Source: Candidatus Dadabacteria bacterium (lineage in GTDB: Bacteria; Desulfobacterota_D; UBA1144; Nemesobacterales; Mycalebacteriaceae). Taken from it: 33,794 nucleotides of DNA. How positions within the stretch are numbered: position 1 is the stretch's first letter; every line of letters begins with the position of its first letter. Below are positions 16,029 through 25,921 of this stretch, one piece after another. The stretch covers positions 1 through 33,794 of the forward strand of contig JAPOUR010000001.1 in the NCBI GenBank assembly GCA_026708565.1, written 5' to 3'. The notes under the pieces were generated by a model. The model had not been told where the DNA came from, did no database searches, and saw nothing but the letters and a program-made list of their open reading frames with translations. Both the position numbers and the translations under genes were made by a program.

Positions 16029-17021
16029 ATGGATGTTGTTGTAACTGGTTGCGCGGGTTTTATCGGGGCGCGTGTGTGCGGAATGCTTCTTGACCGGGGC
16101 GACAGGGTTGCCGGAATGGATGACATGAACGGCCTCTCCTACGACCCTGCGCTTAAAGAGAAGCGTCTTGAGGAGCTCCGGAATCGCGAAGGATTTCTGT
16201 TCCGCAAGGCGGACATCTCGGACGCGGCGCGGACGGAGGAATTTTTCAGCGGTCTGGAGGGGTCTTTCTCTCCCTCGGCGGTTATAAACCTCGCCGCTCA
16301 TGCGGGCGTGAGACTTAGCGCCGAGATGCCTCTTGAGTTTTACAGAACAAATGTGCTTGGCACTATCAACCTGCTTGAGGTGTGCCGGGTCGGCGGGATA
16401 AAGAAGTTTGTTTTCATATCGTCTTCAAGCGTTTACGGGGAAAGCGGAGACGGGTCGTCCGCCGAGGACAGCCCAACGGACAAGCCGCTTTCACCCTATG
16501 CCGCGTCCAAATTCGCCGGGGAGGGCATATGCCACTCATACCACAAGATCTTCGGGACGGACGTAACCGCGCTCAGGTATTTCACCGTTTACGGCCCCGC
16601 CGGAAGGCCGGATATGAGCATATTCCGGTTTGTGCGTGCCGTGGCGGAGGGGGAGGAGATAGTGGTTTTCGGAGACGGGACGCAGAGCCGGGACTTTACT
16701 TTTGTTGATGACGCCGCCCGCGCCACAGTGCTTTCCCTGAAGGAGACGGGTTTTGAGGCGATAAACATAGCGGGCGGCGCGTCCGCCCGTCTCAAAGACG
16801 TTATCGCCCTGATAGAGGGCGGGCTTGGAAAGAAGGCAATTATCAGAAATGAGCCGATGCACCCCGCCGACCCGCTTGACACAAAGGCGAACATATCAAA
16901 GGCGGAAAAGGTTCTGGGCTGGAAGCCGCAGGTGGGCATTGAAGAGGGCATAAAATCCTGCGTTGACTGGTATGTTGAAAACAGAGAGTGGGCAAGCCGG
17001 GTCAAGATACCGGAGGTGTAA
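16029..17021 (+). CDS. NAD-dependent sugar epimerase, UDP-glucuronate 4-epimerase-like
   Basis: A 330-residue extended short-chain dehydrogenase/reductase. The NAD motif is GCAGFIG (7-13, a variant of GGAGFIG). The active site has SSSSVYG (131-137) and Tyr157/Lys161 in PYAASK. The AHAGVR (91-96) and FTVYGPAGRPDM blocks are typical of UDP-glucuronate 4-epimerases (GalA-forming) rather than of GalE. Being directly downstream of ugd (27-nt gap) fits a UDP-glucose to UDP-glucuronate to UDP-galacturonate path for surface polysaccharide. Other UDP-sugar 4-epimerases or decarboxylases of the family cannot be excluded. No Shine-Dalgarno is seen. TATATT (16014-16019) lies 9 nt before the ATG. Confidence 0.85.
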   Translation: MDVVVTGCAGFIGARVCGMLLDRGDRVAGMDDMNGLSYDPALKEKRLEELRNREGFLFRKADISDAARTEEFFSGLEGSFSPSAVINLAAHAGVRLSAEMPLEFYRTNVLGTINLLEVCRVGGIKKFVFISSSSVYGESGDGSSAEDSPTDKPLSPYAASKFAGEGICHSYHKIFGTDVTALRYFTVYGPAGRPDMSIFRFVRAVAEGEEIVVFGDGTQSRDFTFVDDAARATVLSLKETGFEAINIAGGASARLKDVIALIEGGLGKKAIIRNEPMHPADPLDTKANISKAEKVLGWKPQVGIEEGIKSCVDWYVENREWASRVKIPEV

Positions 17022-17026
17022 TTCAA

Positions 17027-19276
17027 ATGGCTAAATCCCTTGTAATAGTTGAGTCGCCCGCGAAGGCGAAGACGATAAGGCGCTACCTCGGCAGTGATTA
17101 CGAGGTGGAGGCGTCCGTAGGGCATGTGGTTGACCTTTCGGACAAGACGCACGGCAGGCTGGGCGTTGACCTTGAAAACGGGTTCAAACCGGATTACGAG
17201 GTCATCAAGGGCAAAAGCAAGGTTATTGCGGCCCTCCGCAAATCGGCGAAAGGAAAAGACACCGTATATCTCGCCACAGACCCCGACAGAGAAGGCGAAG
17301 CAATCGCATGGCACATTTCGCAGCAACTGAAACTGGGCGACCGCGCCCGCCGGGTGCTTGTGCGCGAAATAACAAAAGAGGGCGTTCTTGAAACCTTCAA
17401 AGACACCGAACAGATCAATCAAGCCAAGTTTGAAGCCCAGCAGGCGCGGCGCATACTTGACAGAATAGTCGGCTACAAAGTGAGCCCGCTCCTGTGGAAA
17501 AAAATCGGGGGCAACCTCAGCGCGGGAAGAGTTCAGAGCATCGCGCTGGGTCTTGTCGTAAAAAGAGAGCGCGAAATAGAGGCGTTCAACCCCGTTGAAT
17601 ACTGGAAGATAGAGGCGCGTCTGCGGACGGCGGAAGGCGAGGTTTTCAGCGCCCATCTCCGCAGTTTCAAAGGTTCGGAAGACGAAATACCGGACGAAAG
17701 CAAAGCCCTTGAAATAGTGCGGGCGGTTGAGGGAGAGCGGTTTGCCGTCTCCTCCGTTGACAGCAAAAAACTGAACATGAAACCGCCCGCGCCGTTTATA
17801 ACCAGCACTTTGCAGCGCGAAGCCTCAACCCGGCTGGGCTTTTCCGTGAAGAAAACAATGAATCTCGCCCAGCGCCTCTACGAGGGCATTGAGATTGGCT
17901 CGGAGGGTCCCGTGGGGCTGATAACCTACATGAGAACCGATTCCGTCCGCCTGTCGGAACGCGCCATCGCCGAGGCGCGGAGTTTTATCGCAGACAGATA
18001 CGGCGCGGATTTTGTCCCCGAAAAGCCCAATGTCGCAAAAGTCGGCAAGGGCGCTCAGGACGCGCACGAGGCAATCAGGGCAACCTCAATAGAGAGAACC
18101 CCTGAGGAAATGGCAAAGTTTCTTGAAAGAGACCAGGCGCGTCTTTACGAATTAATATGGAAACGTTTCGCGGCAAGCCAGATGTCCGCCGCCGTTGACC
18201 AAAAGACAACCGCGGACATAACGGCGGGCGAGGCGGTTTTCCGCGCCGCCGGAACGGTTGAGATGTTTGCCGGATGGAGGGCGGCAAGTCCCCCGGCGAA
18301 AAGATCAGGCGACACGGAGCTGCTCCCCGCCCTCTCCGAAGGCGACAGCCTTGAATGCGAGGAAACCCTGCCCACCCAGCACTTCACAAAGCCCCCCGCC
18401 AGATACAACGAGGCGTCTCTGGTTAAAGACCTTGAGAGCAAAGGCATAGGCCGCCCGTCAACCTACGCCTCAATCATCTCCACAATACAGGACAGGGAGT
18501 ATGTGGTTAAGGAAAACAAAGCCCTCAGCCCCACCCGGCTGGGCGTTGCCGTCAATGACTACCTTGTCAGGGATTTCCCTGATATTATGGATGAGAAGTT
18601 CACCGCCAGAGTGGAGGAGAGGCTGGACAAGGTTGAACAGGGCAACGAAAAATGGGACGGGATTTTGAACGACTTTTACCTTGACGAAGACTCCGGCTTG
18701 AAAAAACGGGTTGAGACGGCGGAGAATTCCGCAAACGAAGTGGAAACGACCGACATAAACTGCGACAAATGCGGCAAGTCCATGGTTGTGAAACGGCGGC
18801 GGCTCGGCGGCGAGTTTCTCTCCTGCTCTGGCTACCCGGAGTGCAAAAACGCATCCGACTTTGAAAGGGACGGAGACAAAATAACGCTCAAGCAAACCGA
18901 AGAGCCGGAGGAGACCGGCATAAACTGCGACAAGTGCGGCGAGCCGATGGTGATAAAGAAACGCCGGAGCGACGGCGCGGAGTTTCTCGCCTGTTCGGGC
19001 TACCCCAAGTGCAAAAACGCGTCCGATTTTGAAAGAGACGGCGGCAAAATCGTTCCCAAGCAGACCGAAGCGCCGGAAGAGGCGGGCATGGAGTGCGACA
19101 AGTGCGGCAAGCCCATGCTGATAAGGAAACGCAGAAAAGACGGCGCGGAGTTTCTTGCCTGTTCGGGCTATCCCAAGTGCAAGAATGCGTCCAACTTTGA
19201 GCGTCTGGAAGACGGCTCAATCAAGCGTATTGACAGGAAGAGGTCAGATTCCCGCAAGCAAGGCAAAAACGGCTGA
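17027..19276 (+). CDS. topA: DNA topoisomerase I (type IA) with three C4 zinc fingers
   Basis: A 749-residue TopA that relaxes negative supercoils. The TOPRIM domain opens the protein (SLVIVESPAKAKTI, and the acidic cluster TDPDREGE at 84-91). The catalytic tyrosine is Tyr301 in ITYMRTDS. The C-terminal 150 residues hold three tandem C4 fingers of the form CDKCG...F-L-S/A-CSGYPxCKN. The start at ATG 17027 is set by GGAGGTG 8 nt upstream, located in the last codons of the epimerase gene. The open frame extending further upstream is not used. A 47-nt overlap with recG follows if recG starts at 19230. Confidence 0.96.
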   Translation: MAKSLVIVESPAKAKTIRRYLGSDYEVEASVGHVVDLSDKTHGRLGVDLENGFKPDYEVIKGKSKVIAALRKSAKGKDTVYLATDPDREGEAIAWHISQQLKLGDRARRVLVREITKEGVLETFKDTEQINQAKFEAQQARRILDRIVGYKVSPLLWKKIGGNLSAGRVQSIALGLVVKREREIEAFNPVEYWKIEARLRTAEGEVFSAHLRSFKGSEDEIPDESKALEIVRAVEGERFAVSSVDSKKLNMKPPAPFITSTLQREASTRLGFSVKKTMNLAQRLYEGIEIGSEGPVGLITYMRTDSVRLSERAIAEARSFIADRYGADFVPEKPNVAKVGKGAQDAHEAIRATSIERTPEEMAKFLERDQARLYELIWKRFAASQMSAAVDQKTTADITAGEAVFRAAGTVEMFAGWRAASPPAKRSGDTELLPALSEGDSLECEETLPTQHFTKPPARYNEASLVKDLESKGIGRPSTYASIISTIQDREYVVKENKALSPTRLGVAVNDYLVRDFPDIMDEKFTARVEERLDKVEQGNEKWDGILNDFYLDEDSGLKKRVETAENSANEVETTDINCDKCGKSMVVKRRRLGGEFLSCSGYPECKNASDFERDGDKITLKQTEEPEETGINCDKCGEPMVIKKRRSDGAEFLACSGYPKCKNASDFERDGGKIVPKQTEAPEEAGMECDKCGKPMLIRKRRKDGAEFLACSGYPKCKNASNFERLEDGSIKRIDRKRSDSRKQGKNG
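18752..19200 (+). repeat. Three tandem zinc-finger repeats in topA
   Basis: Three copies of a 55-56-codon unit, with first cysteine codons at 18761, 18926 and 19094. Copies 2 and 3 are the most alike (GAEFLACSGYPKCKNAS), and copy 1 differs (GGEFLSCSGYPEC). The linkers between fingers also repeat (FERDG..I..KQTE.PEE), so whole finger-linker units were duplicated rather than the fingers evolving separately. Confidence 0.85.
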
Positions 19277-21707
19277 TAGGAACGTTTTTGTCAGCACACT
19301 GAAAAATCTTGAACGGGGCATCTCCAACGCCCTGAAAAACGATTCGCGTTATCTGGACAGGTTTCGCAATTTTGAAAGCAAACTGGAGCCGGTTTTCCGC
19401 AAAGTAATCTCATTCGCCCCCGAAGGCGAACTTGCGGAATTGAGGGCGGTGAGGGAGATGTTCAGGGGCTTTGACGGGCTTGGCGACACGGAAAAGGCGG
19501 GGGTTCTGTCCGCCTCCGCCGGGCGCATAAACGCCGTTTTGTCAAAGTTTAAGACGGCCTCCGCGCCCGCCCCCGCCGCCGGAAGCCCGCCCGCCCTTGA
19601 CAGTCCGGTTGACCGCCTCAGGGGGGTGGGTCCCGCCTTTGCGTCTTTTCTCGCAAAAAAAAGCGTGTTCACAGTCCGGGACGCGCTTCTGTATTTCCCT
19701 TTCAGATACGAGGACAGGCGCAACATCAAGCCGGTTTTCCAAGCCGAGCCCAATGTGTGGCAGACGGTACGGGGCAGGATTGATTTCGCCGGAAGAACAC
19801 GCGGCGGGCGCGGGGCGCAGTACCGCGTAACGCTCAAGGAGGGCGGCGGCTCGCTTGACCTTGTGTGGTTTCACTTTGACGACAGGTATATGAGGGGGAA
19901 ATACGGGACGGGAAAACTTGTGATAGTGAGCGGGGAGGTGGGCGTTGACCCGCGCAGGGGGACTTTGCAGATACTCCACCCCGCCGCCGACCGCGTGGAG
20001 GTTCTCGGCAGGGAGGACGAGGCGGAGGGAAGCATCCACATAGACCGCATAGTTCCGGTGTATCCGCTGACCGAGGGGCTCGGACAGCGGCGGCTGAGGT
20101 CTGTTATGAAAACCGTCTCGGAGCAGACCGGACTGCTTGACGGCATAATGCCGGAAGGCTGCGCGGACGGGCTTGTTCCCCTTCCGGACGCGGTGGCGGA
20201 GATGCACTTTCCCGGCGGCGCGGAAGGCTGCCCCGATTTTTCGCGGGGCGCGTGGGAGGCGGGCGGACGGGACAGAGCCCTCCCCGCCCCGCGCACAGTG
20301 GCGTTTTTTGAGTTTCTTCTTCTGCGCCTCGCCATTGAAATGCGCAAAAACACCCGCTCCGCCGCCGGAGGCATAGAGTTCGGCTCAGACGGCGGCATGT
20401 GCGAGCGTTTCGCCCGCGCCACCCCGTTTGAACTTACCGCCTCGCAAAAAGAAGCCGTTTCCCTGATACGGGAGCGGATGGAAAGCCCCGACCGGATGAA
20501 TGTGCTTCTTCAGGGCGATGTGGGAAGCGGCAAAACCGTTGTCGCGCTTCAGGCGATAATGAAGGCGCTTGATTCCGGCTATCAGGCGGCTCTTATGGCT
20601 CCCACTCAGGTTCTCGCCGAGCAGCACGCCCGCCTCATAATGCGCCATACAAAGGGGATGGGAATTAAAGTAGCCGTGCTGAAAGGCGGCGATTCGGGCG
20701 CGGATTTTGAGAGCGCGGCAAGCGGCGGGGCGGGCATAGTCGTGGGGACGCACGCCCTGATATACGACAGGGTCAAATTCAAACGGCTGGGGCTGGCGGT
20801 GGTGGACGAACAGCATAAATTCGGCGTCGCCCAGCGCGAAAAACTCACAAGCAAAGGTCTCTCCCCCGACATACTGGTAATGACGGCAACGCCCATTCCC
20901 CGCTCCCTTGCGATGACGGTTTACGGAGACCTTGAGGTTGTGTCAATCAAAGGGCTTCCGGGCGGAAGAAAGCCGGTGGAGACCTCCGTAACGGGAAAGT
21001 CTCCGCGAGACCGGCGCGGGATGCTGGACGCAATTAAAAGCGAGACGGAACAGGGCGGGCAGTGCTACTTTATATGCCCGCTGATAGACGCCGATTCCGA
21101 AGGGGACGAGGATGCGTCCGGGGTTTTTGAGGCGGCGTCCGGTTTGAGAAAAGACCTGCCCGGAGCGCGGGTTTCGGTTCTTCACGGGAGGATGCCGCCC
21201 GAAGAAAAAGACCGGGTGATGAATGAGTTTCAAAACGGCTCGGTGGATGTGCTTGTGTCCACAACGGTTGTTGAGGTGGGAGTGGACGTTCCCAACGCCG
21301 CGCTCATCGTGATAGACAACGCCGACAGGTTCGGTATTTCCCAGTTGCACCAGTTGCGCGGCAGGGTGGGGCGCGGAAGCCGGCAGTCCCGCTGCATACT
21401 TTTGAAATCTTCCGGCATCTCGGACGAAGGGGCGCGGCGGCTGGATGTGCTTGCCGAAACCCCGGACGGATTTTCCATAGCGGAAACCGACCTCCGGATG
21501 AGGGGTCCCGGCGAGTTTCTGGGAACAAAACAGTCCGGCGCGGCGAATTTCCGCTTTGCCGACCTTGTAATGGATTCTGAAGTTCTGCCTCTGGCGCACA
21601 ACAGCGCAAAAGAGATGCTTAAAAACGACCCGGAATTGAAAAACAGCCCCGTTCTAAAGGAGATGGCTCTTGAAGCGGTTAACGGCTCAACCGTCAATCA
21701 GGAGTGA
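19230..21707 (+). CDS. recG: ATP-dependent DNA helicase RecG
   Basis: A RecG branch-migration helicase that regresses stalled forks and acts on Holliday junctions. A helical N-terminal extension of about 115 residues (from [15 protein letters not shown]) precedes the wedge/OB domain ([20 protein letters not shown], then [12 protein letters not shown]). The helicase core has Walker [15 protein letters not shown], the RecG-type [12 protein letters not shown] box, TATPIPRS and the C-terminal QLRGRVGRG motif. The start is uncertain. No ATG or GTG follows the topA stop before coding sequence begins, so the nearest candidates are TTG 19230 (825 residues), ATG 19185 and TTG 19155, all overlapping topA. 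The 3' end overlaps the opposite sucB 3' end by 21 nt. Confidence 0.92.
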   Translation: MTGRGQIPASKAKTADRNVFVSTLKNLERGISNALKNDSRYLDRFRNFESKLEPVFRKVISFAPEGELAELRAVREMFRGFDGLGDTEKAGVLSASAGRINAVLSKFKTASAPAPAAGSPPALDSPVDRLRGVGPAFASFLAKKSVFTVRDALLYFPFRYEDRRNIKPVFQAEPNVWQTVRGRIDFAGRTRGGRGAQYRVTLKEGGGSLDLVWFHFDDRYMRGKYGTGKLVIVSGEVGVDPRRGTLQILHPAADRVEVLGREDEAEGSIHIDRIVPVYPLTEGLGQRRLRSVMKTVSEQTGLLDGIMPEGCADGLVPLPDAVAEMHFPGGAEGCPDFSRGAWEAGGRDRALPAPRTVAFFEFLLLRLAIEMRKNTRSAAGGIEFGSDGGMCERFARATPFELTASQKEAVSLIRERMESPDRMNVLLQGDVGSGKTVVALQAIMKALDSGYQAALMAPTQVLAEQHARLIMRHTKGMGIKVAVLKGGDSGADFESAASGGAGIVVGTHALIYDRVKFKRLGLAVVDEQHKFGVAQREKLTSKGLSPDILVMTATPIPRSLAMTVYGDLEVVSIKGLPGGRKPVETSVTGKSPRDRRGMLDAIKSETEQGGQCYFICPLIDADSEGDEDASGVFEAASGLRKDLPGARVSVLHGRMPPEEKDRVMNEFQNGSVDVLVSTTVVEVGVDVPNAALIVIDNADRFGISQLHQLRGRVGRGSRQSRCILLKSSGISDEGARRLDVLAETPDGFSIAETDLRMRGPGEFLGTKQSGAANFRFADLVMDSEVLPLAHNSAKEMLKNDPELKNSPVLKEMALEAVNGSTVNQE

Positions 21708-22934
21708 TTGAGGGTCTTCCACCAACTCTTTCAGACGCACGAGAAACTGCACCGCCTCCCGTCCGTCAACAACTCTGTGGTCGTAACTCAGGGCGACATA
21801 CATCACGGGGCGTATAACAACCTCGCCGTCAACAACAACCGGACGCTCCTTTATGGCGTGAAGCCCCAGTATTCCGACTTGCGGCGGGTTCAGTATCGGC
21901 GTGCTGAGCATAGAGCCGAACACGCCCCCGTTGGTTATGGAGAATGACCCACCCGCCAAATCCTCTATTTTCAGTTTGCCCTCTTCCGCCTTTTCGGCAA
22001 ACTGCCTGACCTCTTTCTCTATCTCGGCAAAACTCTTGCCGTCCGCCTCGCGCACCACGGGAACCACAAGGCCCGTTGAAGCCCCTATGGCAACCCCTAT
22101 GTCGTAGAAACGTTTATAGATGATTTCGTCTCCCTGAATCTCGGAGTTAACCTGAGGAAACGCCTTGAGCGCCCCCACCGCCGCCTTGATGAAGAAAGAC
22201 GACATACCGAGCGAAACGCCGTGTTTTTCCTTGAAACTGTCCTTGCGCTTTTTGCGGAGATTGATAACCGCGCTCATGTCCACCTCGTTAAAGGTTGACA
22301 GAATCGCCGCCTCCCTCTGCGCCTCAAGCATGCGCCGCGCTATGGTTTTGCGCCGCGCCGTCATCTTCACCCTTTCCTCCCTCCGGCTCAAAGCGGAAAG
22401 AGAGGGGAATATGTCGCTTCCGGCGGCGGGGGCGGCTGGCGCGGCGGGGCTTTGCCCCCTTGCGGCGGCTTTTTCAACATCGTCTCTGGTTATGCGGCTT
22501 CCCTCCGCCGGTTTTACCTGAGACAGGTCTATGTTCTCGTTTCTGGCTACATTTCTGGCAACCGGCGTGGAGCGTGCTCCGGAATCCGTTTTCACGGGCG
22601 GCGCGGCTTCCTGCGGCTCTGCGGCGGCGGGCGGCTCTTCCTTTTTCTCTTTCGGCGTATCATCGGACTTGGCGGCGGCGGGCGCGGCGGGTTTGCCGGA
22701 CTCGTCTATCTCTCCGAGAGAGTCGCCCACTTTCACCTCGTCCCCTTCGGTTTTTCCTATGCCGGAGATAACCCCGCTTGCCGTTGCGGGCACTTCAAAG
22801 TTCGCCTTTTCGGTCTCCAGTTCAACAACGGTCTCCCCCGTCCGCACGGCGTCGCCCGGCTGCTTGAGCCACTTGATTACCGTCGCTTCCAGAACGGAGT
22901 CTCCAAGGTCGGGAACAACTATTTGAGTAGCCAT
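21687..22934 (-). CDS. sucB: Dihydrolipoamide succinyltransferase, 2-oxoglutarate dehydrogenase E2
   Basis: A 415-residue E2 component. The N-terminal lipoyl domain has the modified Lys43 in [14 protein letters not shown] Pro/Ala/Lys linker, a peripheral subunit-binding domain ([19 protein letters not shown]...[13 protein letters not shown]) and the catalytic domain follow, with His386 and Asp390 in [12 protein letters not shown]. Its place immediately after sucA (24-nt gap, with GGAGG before the ATG) identifies it as the E2 of 2-oxoglutarate dehydrogenase, which transfers succinyl groups to CoA in the TCA cycle. The E3 gene is not in the window. Its last 21 nt are also the last codons of recG on the other strand. 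Confidence 0.95.
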   Translation of the reverse strand: MATQIVVPDLGDSVLEATVIKWLKQPGDAVRTGETVVELETEKANFEVPATASGVISGIGKTEGDEVKVGDSLGEIDESGKPAAPAAAKSDDTPKEKKEEPPAAAEPQEAAPPVKTDSGARSTPVARNVARNENIDLSQVKPAEGSRITRDDVEKAAARGQSPAAPAAPAAGSDIFPSLSALSRREERVKMTARRKTIARRMLEAQREAAILSTFNEVDMSAVINLRKKRKDSFKEKHGVSLGMSSFFIKAAVGALKAFPQVNSEIQGDEIIYKRFYDIGVAIGASTGLVVPVVREADGKSFAEIEKEVRQFAEKAEEGKLKIEDLAGGSFSITNGGVFGSMLSTPILNPPQVGILGLHAIKERPVVVDGEVVIRPVMYVALSYDHRVVDGREAVQFLVRLKELVEDPQSLLIDG

Positions 22935-22958
22935 AATTTTCCTCCAGTCTGCGGGCTA

Positions 22959-25817
22959 TTATACATCCCTTTCCAAAAGCACGCCGCTCTTTTCAAGGTT
23001 CGGAACATCGCCCCCGCTGAACGCCTGCTCAACAAGTATAGCCTGATTTACCTTGTGCATTGACAGAGAACCCTCCGCCGGGCTTGAATTGCGCTTTCTC
23101 GCAATCAGATGAAGGGGCAGTTTCCGCGCCCGCGCAATACGGCGCAATATCGGATTGATAAAGTCCCACGCTCCCATGTTTACCGGCTCTTCCTGAAGCC
23201 ACACTATTTCCTTCGCCTTTGCGTACCTGCCCACCGCCGCCTCAATCTCTTCAACCGGCGGGTAGTAAAGCTGCTCAACCCGTATGACCGCCACCTTCGG
23301 GCTGCTCTTTCTCAAGTCAGACATTTCCATATCCACCGCCACCTTGCCGCTGCACAGTATAACCCTTTCCACCTTCTTTGCGCCCGCCGCTTTTACGGGG
23401 TCGTCTATAACGGGCATAAACCCCCCGGACGACAACTGATTGAGCGATGACGACACCAGCGGATTTCTGAGCAGCCCCTTCGGCGTCATTATCACAAGCG
23501 GCAGGGGGTCTGTTTTGAGCACCGCCGCCTGTCTTCTCATCACATGGAAAAACTGCGCCGAACTTGTGCAGTTCACCACCCTGATATTTTTCTCCGCCGC
23601 CATGTTCAGAAACCTCTCAAGCCGCCCGCTGGAATGGTCGGGACCCTGCCCCTCGTAGGCGTGAGGCAGAAGCAGAACAAGAGACGGATGCTGCCCCCAC
23701 TTTGAACGCCCCGAAACCATGTATTCGTCTATGAGCGGCTGCGCCCCGTTGATGAAGTCTCCGTATTGTGCCTCCCAGATCACAAGCGTTTCGGGCTTCT
23801 GAATGCTGTAGCCGTATTCAAACCCTATGCACGCGTTTTCGGTGAGCGGGCTGTTGATGATTTCAAACCCCGCCTTTGCCTGAGGGATTTCCTGAAGCGG
23901 CGCATACTGCCGCCCCGTAACCTCATCGTGCCACACGGCGTGCCTGTGGCTGAACGTTCCCCTCTGGCAGTCCTGCCCGGTGAACCTTATCGGCACTCCG
24001 TCCGCAAGTATGGAGGCGTAGGAAAGTTCCTCTCCCATCGCCCAGTCAATTGAAAGGGCTTTGGGATTTTTGAGCGCATCGCGCCTTTTCTCGCGGGATT
24101 TCAGGATTTTGCTATTCATTGAAAACCCTTCGGGCAGGGTGAGAAGGGCGTCGTTTATCTCCCTCAGTTTTGCCGCCGGAAAAGCCGTCTTGGCGTTTGC
24201 CGCCGCTCTTTTTTCCGGCACGACTATAAGCCCCCTTTCAGAGTCTTCCGTTGCGTCCGGCAGTGATTCGTAAATTTCCGTCAGCCGCTCCATCCGCTCG
24301 TCAAACATCTCCCGCGCCCCGCTTTCCTCAACAACCCCCTCTGAGGCGCAGCGGGCGGCGAGTTTCTCGCGGACGGTCGGGTGGTTTCTCACATTTTTGT
24401 AGAGAAGCGGCTGAGTGAAAGCGGGCTCGTCTCCCTCGTTGTGCCCGTGGCGGCGGTATCCCACCAAGTCTATGAGGAAATCCTTGCGGAACTCCCGCAT
24501 GTAGGCAAAGGCGATGCGGACGGCTTCAATGCACGCCTCCGGCTCGTCCGCGTTTACGTGTATGACGGGAACTTCAAAGCCCTTTACCACATCGCTTGAA
24601 TAAAGCGTGCTGCGCCCGTCTGCGGGCAGGGTTGTGTAGCCCAGTTGATTGTTGGTGATGATGTGGAGCGTTCCGCCCGTGCCGTATCCGGGTATCAGAG
24701 ACATGTTGAGCGTCTCGGCGTTTATTCCCTGTCCGGGGAAGGCGGCGTCTCCGTGAACAACCACGGGAATGGAATACATCGGGTCAAATTTCGGCTCGCC
24801 CGCCGAGGAGGAATCCGTTCCCGCCCCCCGCGCCATTCCCTGAATGACCGGATTGACGGACTCAAGATGGCTGGGGTTGGGCGCAAGCACTATTTCCAGC
24901 ACTCCATCCGCGCCGCTTCCGCTGCCGTTCATCTGAAGCGGCTTGACCGCCCCCTCGTGGTATTTGACATCCCCCGTCCAGCCCATGTCATCCCTGAAAT
25001 CTCTCTCATACACGGGGTCTTTGAACTTCAAAAGAGACTGCTCACAGGGTTTGTCCATAACATTGTGCATAACGTTCAGCCGCCCCCTGTGCGCCATTCC
25101 GAGCGTTATGTGGTAAACCCCCGCTTCGGACGCAAGAAAGGTGAACTCATTAAGCATGGGAACAAGCATGTCCACCCCTTCAATGGAGAAGCGGAACTTG
25201 CCCGGAAAAACCTTGTGCAGAAACCTCTCCAGCGCCTCAACCGCAGACAGTTGCTCCAGAACAGACCTGAGATTCACGGGCAGGGCGGGAGACCTGAACT
25301 TTCCCGATTCCACCGCGTTCATCATCCACAGCCGCTCTCCGGAGTAGTAAATGTGCTGAAAATCGTAGCCCGAAAACGAGCAGTAAACCCGCCGCAGTCT
25401 GTCTATCGCTTCGGCGGCGTTTGCGCAACCTTCGGCGGCGGGGCTTTTCACTATGGACGGGGGGAGGGATGAGATCCGCCCTTCGGTTAGCCCGTGAAAC
25501 TCAAGGGAGAGAAGGCTGTCTCCGGCGGGCGGGTTTCCGAGCGGGTCTATTTTGGCGGCAAGGTGTCCGTTCAGCCGTATGGCCTGGGCGAGGTTTGTAA
25601 CCGCAACCGTGCTTTCGGCGTCCTGCGCCGTCCGCCCCGCGCCGGACGGGGAGGGGGCGGGAGCGCCGTTTTCCGCCGCGCCGTTGCCGTAGGGCTTCCA
25701 CGCCTCAAAAAACGCCCGCACTTCCGGCTCAACCGCCGAGGGGTCGCTTGTGTAGCGGTCGTAGAGTTCCGCTATCACGGCCGAGTTCGGTCCGTGAAAA
25801 ACGTCTTCCATCTTCAT
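22959..25817 (-). CDS. sucA: 2-Oxoglutarate dehydrogenase E1 component
   Basis: A 952-residue thiamine-diphosphate E1 that decarboxylates 2-oxoglutarate and succinylates the lipoyl arm of SucB. The N-terminal SucB-interacting segment (VIAELYDRYTSDPSAVEPEV) is present. Core blocks are HITLGMAHRGRLNV, GDVKYHEG, NPSHLESVNPV, HGDAAFPGQGINAETLN, NNQLGYTT, GYRRHGHNEGDEPAFTQPLLY (thiamine and metal site), QDCQRGTFSHRHAV and LPHAYEGQGPDHSSGRLER. Length is normal. The ATG at 25817 has an AAGGAA ribosome site 9-10 nt upstream that lies in the loop of a possible small hairpin (GTGAC...GTCAC). An alternative ATG two codons downstream is possible. Confidence 0.96.
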   Translation of the reverse strand: MKMEDVFHGPNSAVIAELYDRYTSDPSAVEPEVRAFFEAWKPYGNGAAENGAPAPSPSGAGRTAQDAESTVAVTNLAQAIRLNGHLAAKIDPLGNPPAGDSLLSLEFHGLTEGRISSLPPSIVKSPAAEGCANAAEAIDRLRRVYCSFSGYDFQHIYYSGERLWMMNAVESGKFRSPALPVNLRSVLEQLSAVEALERFLHKVFPGKFRFSIEGVDMLVPMLNEFTFLASEAGVYHITLGMAHRGRLNVMHNVMDKPCEQSLLKFKDPVYERDFRDDMGWTGDVKYHEGAVKPLQMNGSGSGADGVLEIVLAPNPSHLESVNPVIQGMARGAGTDSSSAGEPKFDPMYSIPVVVHGDAAFPGQGINAETLNMSLIPGYGTGGTLHIITNNQLGYTTLPADGRSTLYSSDVVKGFEVPVIHVNADEPEACIEAVRIAFAYMREFRKDFLIDLVGYRRHGHNEGDEPAFTQPLLYKNVRNHPTVREKLAARCASEGVVEESGAREMFDERMERLTEIYESLPDATEDSERGLIVVPEKRAAANAKTAFPAAKLREINDALLTLPEGFSMNSKILKSREKRRDALKNPKALSIDWAMGEELSYASILADGVPIRFTGQDCQRGTFSHRHAVWHDEVTGRQYAPLQEIPQAKAGFEIINSPLTENACIGFEYGYSIQKPETLVIWEAQYGDFINGAQPLIDEYMVSGRSKWGQHPSLVLLLPHAYEGQGPDHSSGRLERFLNMAAEKNIRVVNCTSSAQFFHVMRRQAAVLKTDPLPLVIMTPKGLLRNPLVSSSLNQLSSGGFMPVIDDPVKAAGAKKVERVILCSGKVAVDMEMSDLRKSSPKVAVIRVEQLYYPPVEEIEAAVGRYAKAKEIVWLQEEPVNMGAWDFINPILRRIARARKLPLHLIARKRNSSPAEGSLSMHKVNQAILVEQAFSGGDVPNLEKSGVLLERDV

Positions 25818-25921
25818 GGGGTGACTTCCTTGTGTGTCACGGGAGAAATCTTCCTGTCGTCAAAAACAGTCAAGCAATACTAATACAGAATTGCTCCGGA
25901 GACAATACGCCAACCGGACAA

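Noticed and set aside
16589-17656. Minus-strand open frame of 355 codons over the epimerase and topA
   Set aside because: It lies antisense to two genes with full catalytic motifs, and I see no ribosome site or domain.
25860-25921. Intrinsic terminator after the FmdB-like pair
   Set aside because: The complement contains ATTG-CTCCGGAG-CAAT pairing, but no run of T follows, so a Rho-independent terminator is not supported.
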